The position numbers and the translations under genes are program-made. 64,000 nucleotides of DNA, from positions 62,001 to 126,000 of the forward strand of contig JAJFFH010000027.1 of assembly GCA_021776735.1 (NCBI GenBank), in the 5' to 3' direction. The notes beneath the pieces were generated by a model, which was not told the DNA's origin, searched no databases, and saw only the letters and a program-made list of their open reading frames with translations. Below are positions 58,343 through 64,000 of this stretch, one piece after another (the stretch's first letter is position 1; each line of letters starts with the position of its first letter). The DNA comes from Planctomycetota bacterium. Lineage in GTDB: Bacteria; Planctomycetota; PLA2.

Positions 58343-59308
58343 GTGGCCGTGTTTGATCGACCGCTCGAAAACGTCTTTTCGTGGAGTTTTTCCAGGCACA
58401 ACACCTTTCGGGAGTGCCCGCGGAAGTACTGGTTTCAGTACTACGGCTCCTGGGGCGGCTGGGATCACGATGCGCCGGCTGAGGCGCGCGAACTCTACGC
58501 GCTCAAGAACCTGACCAACCTGCACTGCCTGGCGGGGGATGTGGTGCATCGGGCGCTCGAACGGGCGTTGCATGCGCACGCGCGCGGCGAGACCCCGGAG
58601 CCCGAGGAAGTCGTCGCCTGGTGCAAGGGCGAGATGCAACGCTCGTTCAAGGAATCGCTTGAGGAGACCCCTTGGCGCGACCAGCCCAAGCGGGCGACGC
58701 GGCTTTTTGAGCACCATTATCCGACAGGTTTCGGGGGAGGCGGGGGCGGTTCCACCGGTGGTCCCACGAAGGACTTTTTGGTGCGGATTGCGCGCAAGAT
58801 CGGCTTGTCGGTGCGCAACTTCTTTACGTCGAGTTCGTTCGCCATGATTCGCGAGACGGATACCGACGAGTGGCTGCCGATGGAGACCCTCGACAGCTTT
58901 AACTTCGAGGGGACCAAGGTCTACGCCGTGCCCGACTTCGCCGTGCGGCATCGCGCCGAGGTCTTGATTCTCGACTGGAAGACGGGGCGTCCCAACCCGA
59001 AGAACCGCGATCAGGTGGTACTGTACACGCTGTTCGCCGCGGCCAAGTGGGACGTGGATCCGGAGACCGTTCAGGCGGCTCCGATCTACCTGCTCGAAGG
59101 CGGCGATTTTGATCCCAAGCCGGTGACCGTCAGTGATCGCGAACGCGTGTCCGACCTCATTCGCAGCTCGATAGTCGGGATGAAAGAGGTCTTGAGCGAC
59201 GCGGACGGCGCTGCTCCGAACACCGCAAGTAAGGAGGACTGCAAGCCCTCCCCGGGCCGCGTCTGCCGCTCGTGCAACTTCCGCGCCGTCTGTCCTCACG
59301 CTCGATGA
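58343..59308 (+). CDS. PD-(D/E)XK nuclease with probable Fe-S cluster (RecB/Cas4-like, 321 aa)
   Basis: N-terminal SFSRHNTFRECPRKYWFQYY is the usual opening of the PF12705-type nuclease. The active-site aspartate lies in VYAVPDFAVRH, followed by the D-x-K motif in VLILDWKTGRPNPKNRDQVV (Asp, Lys) and the Q-Y motif. One N-terminal Cys (RECPRK) and three near the end (GRVCRSCNFRAVCPHA) match the iron-sulphur staple of AddB/Cas4-like enzymes. No helicase domain is attached and no CRISPR genes lie nearby. GTG at 58343 or 58349 could start it; a TAGAAT at 58335-58340 would fit a near-leaderless transcript. It overlaps the cytochrome gene by four bases. Confidence 0.85.
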   Translation: MAVFDRPLENVFSWSFSRHNTFRECPRKYWFQYYGSWGGWDHDAPAEARELYALKNLTNLHCLAGDVVHRALERALHAHARGETPEPEEVVAWCKGEMQRSFKESLEETPWRDQPKRATRLFEHHYPTGFGGGGGGSTGGPTKDFLVRIARKIGLSVRNFFTSSSFAMIRETDTDEWLPMETLDSFNFEGTKVYAVPDFAVRHRAEVLILDWKTGRPNPKNRDQVVLYTLFAAAKWDVDPETVQAAPIYLLEGGDFDPKPVTVSDRERVSDLIRSSIVGMKEVLSDADGAAPNTASKEDCKPSPGRVCRSCNFRAVCPHAR

Positions 59309-61476
59309 AGCGGTTTCTGCTTCTCGCGCCGGCGCTCGTCCTGGTGCTCGTGGCCGTGCTCTTGCCCGACGGGGACGAGTTGCCCGACGGGAAACTGCGC
59401 AAGGAGGCGAAGCCGAAGATTCAGCAGCGCTGGCGGCGCGACTTCAAGACCAAGCGCGGCCTGGTGCCCGGACCGACGCCTTCGATGCTGGTTTCGATTC
59501 CGGGGGAGTCTCAGGGGGGGGCGGGGGCCGCGACCGACATCGTCGATTTCACGGGCACGTTTCGGTTCGGCAACTACGACTACGACGTCACGATCAGCCA
59601 GAAGGGCGACCAGGTGACGTTTCGCTCCGACGGCGTCGATTTTCAGGACATCGGCGGCGCGTGGGTCACGGTGGGCGCGGGCACCGTGCGCGACGGACGC
59701 ATCCGTGCGCGCTGGTGGTGCTTTGACCTCTCGCGCAACTACGCCAACAACGGCGGCTGCGAGATGTGGTTTTACAAGGGCGACCGTTCGCAGTTGTACG
59801 TGCGCTACTACCACGACGCCGACGAGAAGATCGAGGAGGGCTACGGCGCGCGGCGGGGGACCCGCAAGGGCGAGCGCCAGCAATACCGCGTGCGCGTCAA
59901 ACAGCCTGCGAAGTCTTATCCCGGCGGTTTTGTCGTGAAGGGTACCGTGCGCGGGCGCGGCGGCGAGATGCTTGCGGACGCCGTCGTGATGCTGCGCCAT
60001 CGCGAAACAAGCGTCGTTCGTACCGACGCGCAAGGGCGCTTCACGCTGCGGGTCAAGAAAGTGCCGGCGGTGCTGATGGTGTCAGCCGCGATGCCCGGCT
60101 ACCGCAACGCGGTCGAGGCGATCCTGTTCCAAAAAAACCGTGGCCTCGAGTTCGTGCTCGAGCCGTCGCCGTGGTTCGACGATCCGCGCTACAAGTTCAT
60201 CTCGCCGCACCGCGACCGCGGGCGCGCGATCTGGAACTGCGGCAACTGCCACCGCAACTCGTACGACGAATGGAAAAAGTCACGCCACGCCCTGACTGCG
60301 CGCAACGCGACGTTTCTGGCGGTGTACAAGAACGACTTCCTGAAGTGGCTGAAGGACGCGGGCAAGGACCGCCGCGGCGATCACGGTGCGCCGGACCGGG
60401 GACTCTGCGCCGCGTGTCATGCGCCGCAGGCGGCGCTCGAGGCGGAACGTGGGGGCCGTGACTTGCGTTCGGATGCCGTGACGGGTGTGGCCCTGGACGG
60501 CAACCACTGCGATCTTTGCCACAAGGTTCACCACGTCGAAGAACCGTCCGCGCCGGGCGTGCGCGGTTCGCTCGCGTTTGGGCGACCGTCGCCGGACGAC
60601 GATTCGGTGCCGGGGCCGATCAAACGTGTCTACGGCGCGCTCGCCGACAGCGACTACCTGTTCATGGGGCCGGTCTACAACCCGTTTTTCACGACGAGCG
60701 TGCTATGCGCCGGCTGCCACCAATACGAGCACAACGGTCTGCCGGCGCTCAATACCTATGCGGAGTGGCGGACGTGGGGCAAGACGCGTCCACAGTTGGA
60801 GACGTGCCAGACCTGTCACATGCCGACGGGCACCTCGCGCGAGGGCAAGCGCCGCGCGCGCCGCATCTGCATCAACGCTTTGCGCCGGCCCGGCAAACAG
60901 ATTCACGACCACTCTTTCTTGGGTCGCGAGCTGGCCAAGACGGCGATTGAACTCACGGCCAAGACACGGCGTGACGGTGATGTGCTGGAGGTTACCACCA
61001 CGATTCAGACGCGTGGCGCGGGCCACAAGGTACCGACCGGCAGCGCCGACAAGCACCTGTTGCTGATCGTTCTGGCGCAGGGCAAAGACAAGTCTCCGCT
61101 CAGGCTGCTCGCCGGACCGACGGTGCCGAACCACGCGGGATACCGCGACGCGCCGTTGACCGCCCGCCTCAAGTCCGGCGACTACGCGGGCCTGCCCGGC
61201 CGCGAATTCGCGCAGGTATTGATGGACAAGGAGGGACGGACGCATGTTCCGTTTTGGCGCGCGGTCCGGCTCGTGCGAGACACTCGCCTCGAGCCGCTCA
61301 CGCCGGTCGTCACGAAGCACCGTTTCCGCTTGCCGCGTGGCACCACGGCGAGCGTCCGTGTGCGGGTCGTGCACCGCCTCCGTTTCAAGGAACACGACGT
61401 CGCCGCGGACGCGAAGGGCCCCGGCGTGCGTCCGCTCGACCTGTTCGTCGCTAGCGAAACCGTCCGCGTTCGTTGA
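59305..61476 (+). CDS. exported pentaheme cytochrome c with carboxypeptidase-regulatory-like domain (723 aa)
   Basis: Signal peptide (LLLAPALVLVLVAVLL). Residues ~75-200 form a beta domain of unknown type, ~210-285 a carboxypeptidase-regulatory-like sandwich (VVKGTVRGRGGEMLADAVVM, then RTDAQGRFTLRVKKV), and ~310-510 five CxxCH heme sites (CGNCH, CAACH, CDLCH, CAGCH, CQTCH) in a cytochrome c554-like arrangement with extra axial histidines. The C-terminal ~200 residues are beta-rich. Likely a periplasmic electron carrier or multiheme reductase partner. Linked to the nuclease gene by an ATGA overlap; a 43-nt gap separates it from the next gene. Confidence 0.85.
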   Translation: MKRFLLLAPALVLVLVAVLLPDGDELPDGKLRKEAKPKIQQRWRRDFKTKRGLVPGPTPSMLVSIPGESQGGAGAATDIVDFTGTFRFGNYDYDVTISQKGDQVTFRSDGVDFQDIGGAWVTVGAGTVRDGRIRARWWCFDLSRNYANNGGCEMWFYKGDRSQLYVRYYHDADEKIEEGYGARRGTRKGERQQYRVRVKQPAKSYPGGFVVKGTVRGRGGEMLADAVVMLRHRETSVVRTDAQGRFTLRVKKVPAVLMVSAAMPGYRNAVEAILFQKNRGLEFVLEPSPWFDDPRYKFISPHRDRGRAIWNCGNCHRNSYDEWKKSRHALTARNATFLAVYKNDFLKWLKDAGKDRRGDHGAPDRGLCAACHAPQAALEAERGGRDLRSDAVTGVALDGNHCDLCHKVHHVEEPSAPGVRGSLAFGRPSPDDDSVPGPIKRVYGALADSDYLFMGPVYNPFFTTSVLCAGCHQYEHNGLPALNTYAEWRTWGKTRPQLETCQTCHMPTGTSREGKRRARRICINALRRPGKQIHDHSFLGRELAKTAIELTAKTRRDGDVLEVTTTIQTRGAGHKVPTGSADKHLLLIVLAQGKDKSPLRLLAGPTVPNHAGYRDAPLTARLKSGDYAGLPGREFAQVLMDKEGRTHVPFWRAVRLVRDTRLEPLTPVVTKHRFRLPRGTTASVRVRVVHRLRFKEHDVAADAKGPGVRPLDLFVASETVRVR
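59514..59528 (+). repeat. G-tract motif copy in the cytochrome gene
   Basis: GGGGGGGGCGGGGGC, identical to 49176-49190, read as GGAGA. Confidence 0.65.
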
Positions 61477-61519
61477 GGCGGATTCGCGATCGGGTGCCGT
61501 CGCAGGGTAAAACGGGGCC

Positions 61520-62341
61520 ATGAGACGCGCGATGGCAGCTCTGCTCCTGTGTGTTTGGGGGGGGGCGGGGGCCGTAGGAACGGTGCGGTGTGCGGTGGCG
61601 CAAGACGGCGGACGCGACAGCGGCAGTGCGCGGCCCGTCGTGTTTGTGCGCCGCCAAAAAACCGACGAGAGCAAGGCCATCTATCTTGCGGCCTGGCAGG
61701 CCCTCGAGCCTTTCACGAACATGACCCGCCGCAGGCTGGTGACGTTGCCGGCGGGGAAGTCCGCCGCCGTGCGGGCCGCGCTGAAACCGCACGCGGATGC
61801 CGGCGTGTTCGTGGCACTCGACCACGCGGCGGCCGCCACCATCCGCCGTCTGCGGCCGAAGGCGAAGGTCCTCGAGGTCTCGCCGCACAACCGGGCGAAC
61901 GTGCGCACCCGCGTGGATCGTGTCGCCCTGGCGAAACTCGTGCGACAGCTCGCGCCGCGTGCGCGCCGGATCATTGCCTATCCGAGACAGGCGCTGCCGG
62001 GGTTTGAAGCCGCCGGGAGCGCGCCGGCGTCGGCGCCCGACGTGGCCTGGATTGCCGAGGGGGGCACGCCCCCGAAAACGATACGCGCTTCGTCCGTCGT
62101 GAATACATCGCCGTCCGTTCCTGACGGCCGCGCTGTGTTGACCGTTCGCCCCGACACGGTGGGGGCGGGACTTCAGGTTGCGGCCCTGGTGGTGGCGATG
62201 GTGCGCGACAAGAAAGCGCCTCCGCAAACCGGCGTGCGGCGCTTGCACGTCACGGTGAATCTGCGTGCGGCAAAAGAGCGCGGCGTTGTCGTGCCGCTGG
62301 CGATCCTGGCGCGCGCGGACGACGTGCGGAGAGACCGTTGA
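61520..62341 (+). CDS. exported protein of unknown function (273 aa)
   Basis: The signal peptide (MRRAMAALLLCVWGGAGAVG) is followed by alternating beta strands and helices typical of a periplasmic binding-protein or Rossmann-like fold (VFVRRQKTDESKAIYLAAWQ; VFVALDHAAAATIRRLRPKA), distantly reminiscent of ABC substrate-binding proteins. I cannot name a ligand. A dispersed repeat is read as SPSV near residue 198. Its TGA overlaps the TTG start of the histidine kinase, so it may supply the periplasmic sensor input. Confidence 0.6.
   Translation: MRRAMAALLLCVWGGAGAVGTVRCAVAQDGGRDSGSARPVVFVRRQKTDESKAIYLAAWQALEPFTNMTRRRLVTLPAGKSAAVRAALKPHADAGVFVALDHAAAATIRRLRPKAKVLEVSPHNRANVRTRVDRVALAKLVRQLAPRARRIIAYPRQALPGFEAAGSAPASAPDVAWIAEGGTPPKTIRASSVVNTSPSVPDGRAVLTVRPDTVGAGLQVAALVVAMVRDKKAPPQTGVRRLHVTVNLRAAKERGVVVPLAILARADDVRRDR
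61557..61571 (+). repeat. G-tract motif copy (nine Gs) in the 61520 gene
   Basis: A G9-C-G5 run followed by CC, within the signal-peptide coding region. Confidence 0.65.
62107..62118 (-). repeat. dispersed repeat core inside the 61520 gene
   Basis: Exact core, read on the plus strand as SPSV (a third reading frame) in a low-complexity stretch; GTA downstream on the minus strand. Confidence 0.85.
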
Positions 62342-63729
62342 ACCTGTTCGGCAGGATTGTCTGGACCGGGGTCGCTCTCGGCGGTGTGGTGGTGGTGTTG
62401 GCGCTGCTCGTGTGGAAGCCGGCCGCGCAGCGATCGTTCGTGGACCGCACCGAGCGGCTGTTGACCGATGCGGAATCGCACGCGCAAACGATCGCGACCT
62501 CGCTTGTCGACGAGACGATGGAGTTCTCGCGCGGGGCGGCCGTGAGCGCGCTTGAGCAGCGCACGCTGGCGATTCACGATCTGCCGCTCTCGCTGTTTAT
62601 CAACGAGCAAGGCCGGATTGACGAGGCGCGGCTCAAGCAGGCTGTGGCGCGGGCGATCGCGGCGCCGGGCGCGACCGGTGGCGAGAAGTACCGCGCCGTG
62701 CGCGACGAGATCGTCGATCGCACGCGGGCGCAGGTTATCGAGCGGCTGGCACGACTCCGCACGGCACGGCAGGAAGAAGCGGCGCGTCACGCGAGTCGCG
62801 AGAGCTGGCGAACCCTCGGCGCGTGGGGCGGCATGATCCTCGTGTTGCTGGCGGCGTGGGCGCTGGTGCTCGACCGCGTTGTCGTGCGTCCGGTGCGCGA
62901 ACTGCGCGCGGCGGTAGGGCGGTTCGGCGCGGGGGAACGCGGCGTGCGGGCCGACCCCAGCGGCGCGCGCGAGGTGCGCGAGCTGGCGCAGGCGTTCAAC
63001 GAGACCACGGAGGCCGTCGAACGGGCCGAGCGCGAGAATGCCGAGCTCCGTTCGGGGCTGGAAGACAAGGTACGCGAGCGGACGGCGGCGCTGGTGCGGG
63101 CGGCGCGCGCCTCGACGGCGGGCACCATGGCGGGTGGTGTCGCACACGAGTTCAACAATCTCTTGTCGGGCATCCTCGGGTGCGCGGATGCCGCCCTCGA
63201 GGAGAAGCCGCGTGCCGAAGTCCGTGAACTGGTCGAGATGATCCGCAAGACCGCGGGCCGCGGCGTCGGTGTTACGGCCGCGCTCTTGCGCGCGACACGC
63301 GCCGAACCCGAGGCCGGTCCGTGCGATGCGGCGGCACTGTTCGACGAGGCGCTGGCGGAAGTGCGCCCGCCCGAGACCATCACCATTACGCGGGACGAAA
63401 AGGACACCGCCCTGCGCGCCGACGCCGCCATGCTGCGCCAGGTCCTGACCAACCTGATCCGCAACGCGGTCGAAGCGATGGACGACTCGGGCGCGCTGAC
63501 CTTGCGCGCCGATGCGGGCTGTCTTGTTGTGAAAGACAACGGCCCGGGCATCCCGGAAGCCGTTAGCGAAATCCTGTTCGAACCGTTCGTCACGACCCGC
63601 CGTGGCGGCCGAGAAGGCGCGGGCCTGGGCCTGTTTTTGGCCGAACGCCTCATCGCCGCCCACAAGGGAACCCTGGAAGTAGAATCAACCAGAAGCGGCA
63701 CAGTATTCACGATAACGCTCCCGAACTAG
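62338..63729 (+). CDS. membrane sensor histidine kinase
   Basis: Two-component sensor. A first membrane span (residues ~8-24), a periplasmic region of ~140 residues, a second span (GAWGGMILVLLAAWALVLDR), HAMP (VRPVRELRAAVGRFGAGE) and coiled coil lead to the phosphoacceptor helix (GGVAHEFNNLLSGILG; H box with the phospho-His), an N box (LTNLIRNAVEAMDD), G1 (VVKDNGPGIP), F box (LFEPFVTTR) and G2 (GAGLGLFLAERLI). NtrB-like in sequence style. TTG start overlapping the upstream TGA. 463 residues. The response regulator follows. Confidence 0.93.
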   Translation: MNLFGRIVWTGVALGGVVVVLALLVWKPAAQRSFVDRTERLLTDAESHAQTIATSLVDETMEFSRGAAVSALEQRTLAIHDLPLSLFINEQGRIDEARLKQAVARAIAAPGATGGEKYRAVRDEIVDRTRAQVIERLARLRTARQEEAARHASRESWRTLGAWGGMILVLLAAWALVLDRVVVRPVRELRAAVGRFGAGERGVRADPSGAREVRELAQAFNETTEAVERAERENAELRSGLEDKVRERTAALVRAARASTAGTMAGGVAHEFNNLLSGILGCADAALEEKPRAEVRELVEMIRKTAGRGVGVTAALLRATRAEPEAGPCDAAALFDEALAEVRPPETITITRDEKDTALRADAAMLRQVLTNLIRNAVEAMDDSGALTLRADAGCLVVKDNGPGIPEAVSEILFEPFVTTRRGGREGAGLGLFLAERLIAAHKGTLEVESTRSGTVFTITLPN

Positions 63730-63755
63730 ACCAAGAGTTCATCCTCACGCTTCAT

Positions 63756-63824
63756 GCAGGCCGAGCCTGCCGCGCAGCGGCCCCTGAAGCGGCCCCAAGC
63801 GAAAATCGCGGCAGGCGGTTTTCG
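63756..63824 (+). terminator. hairpins between kinase and response regulator
   Basis: GCAGGC-CGA-GCCTGC at 63756-63770, and a GAAAATCC-like stem at 63800-63824 (CGAAAATCGC/GCGGTTTTCG, one mismatch). These may tune expression of the regulator rather than fully end transcription. Confidence 0.5.
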
Positions 63825-63853
63825 GCATGGCATTCGTTAGCGCAGTAACGCGC

Positions 63854-64000
63854 ATGACTGAGCCTACGCCCGCCCGAGTCCTGGTCGTCGATGACGAGGA
63901 GAGCCTGCGGTTCTTTTTGACCCGCGGCCTGAACAAGGCCGGGTATCACGTCGATTCGGCGGCCGACGGAAAGCAGGCGATCGAAGCGTTGACGAACACC
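63854..64000 (+). CDS. response regulator, receiver domain (3' end outside window)
   Basis: Forty-nine codons are visible, starting at ATG 63854 and open to the window edge. RVLVVDDEESLRFFLTRGLN then KAGYHVDSAADGKQAIEALT is the start of a CheY-like receiver, including the acidic pocket DDEE. The phospho-Asp lies beyond the end. It is the likely partner of the adjacent NtrB-like kinase; whether it is of NtrC type (AAA+ and HTH domains) cannot be seen. Confidence 0.9.
   Translation, partial: MTEPTPARVLVVDDEESLRFFLTRGLNKAGYHVDSAADGKQAIEALTNT

Overview
The window is a GC-rich (roughly two-thirds G+C by eye), gene-dense bacterial chromosome segment from a diderm organism: it carries BamA, an LpxC-FabZ fusion, LpxA, a TatC and many exported proteins. 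The mix of exported HEAT-repeat, VIT/DUF2135-like, CHAT/TPR and carboxypeptidase-regulatory-like proteins, a multiheme cytochrome c and a Rho with a very long disordered N-terminus points to Planctomycetota or a relative. That assignment is an inference from gene content. No insertion sequence, prophage or CRISPR array was seen.

Layout. 1-10 kb: 3' part of recG, a small convergent unknown, an exported HEAT protein, a lytic transglycosylase, and coaE-rho. 8.7-13.2 kb: a membrane-anchored coiled-coil protein, then tatC-ychF-cinA. 13.2-15.8 kb: a frameshifted gene remnant, tRNA-Gln(TTG), a GlmU-like uridylyltransferase lacking its acetyltransferase domain, and prs. 15.9-18.8 kb: a large exported toroid/VIT/DUF2135 protein. 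19-23.4 kb: rplY-pth-rpsF-rpsR-rplI-dnaB, with a 110-bp tandem repeat before dnaB. 23.6-30.2 kb: envelope operon bamA, lpxC/fabZ, lpxA, a GnnA-like oxidoreductase and an unknown. 30.3-32.9 kb: rpsB-tsf-frr. 33-38.3 kb: a PilZ-like protein, tRNA-Lys(TTT), a broken antisense small gene, an RlmI-like methyltransferase, a TetR regulator, nfo and ETF-QO. 38.6-43.9 kb: a LON-domain protein, gamma-glutamyltransferase, and a GntR/ABC exporter operon with a palindromic operator. 44.1-46.9 kb: an exported CHAT protease-like TPR protein. 47-58.3 kb: five tandem paralogous membrane-anchored carboxypeptidase-regulatory-like proteins in one 11.4-kb operon. 58.3-64 kb: a PD-(D/E)XK Fe-S nuclease, a pentaheme cytochrome c, an exported unknown, a histidine kinase and the start of a response regulator.

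The most striking non-gene signal is a short dispersed repeat with core ACGGACGGCGAT. It occurs 20 times (17 exact, 3 with one mismatch), most often with AGC five bases upstream and G(T) downstream. It lies on both strands, in intergenic gaps and inside genes. It marks five of the six convergent gene junctions and forms inverted pairs at two of them. Inside genes it is read as TDGD, IAVR or SPSV in loops and linkers. This resembles the behaviour of DNA uptake signal sequences, though other roles are possible. Two further dispersed families are present: a G8-C-G5-C tract, and hairpins built on GAAAATCC.
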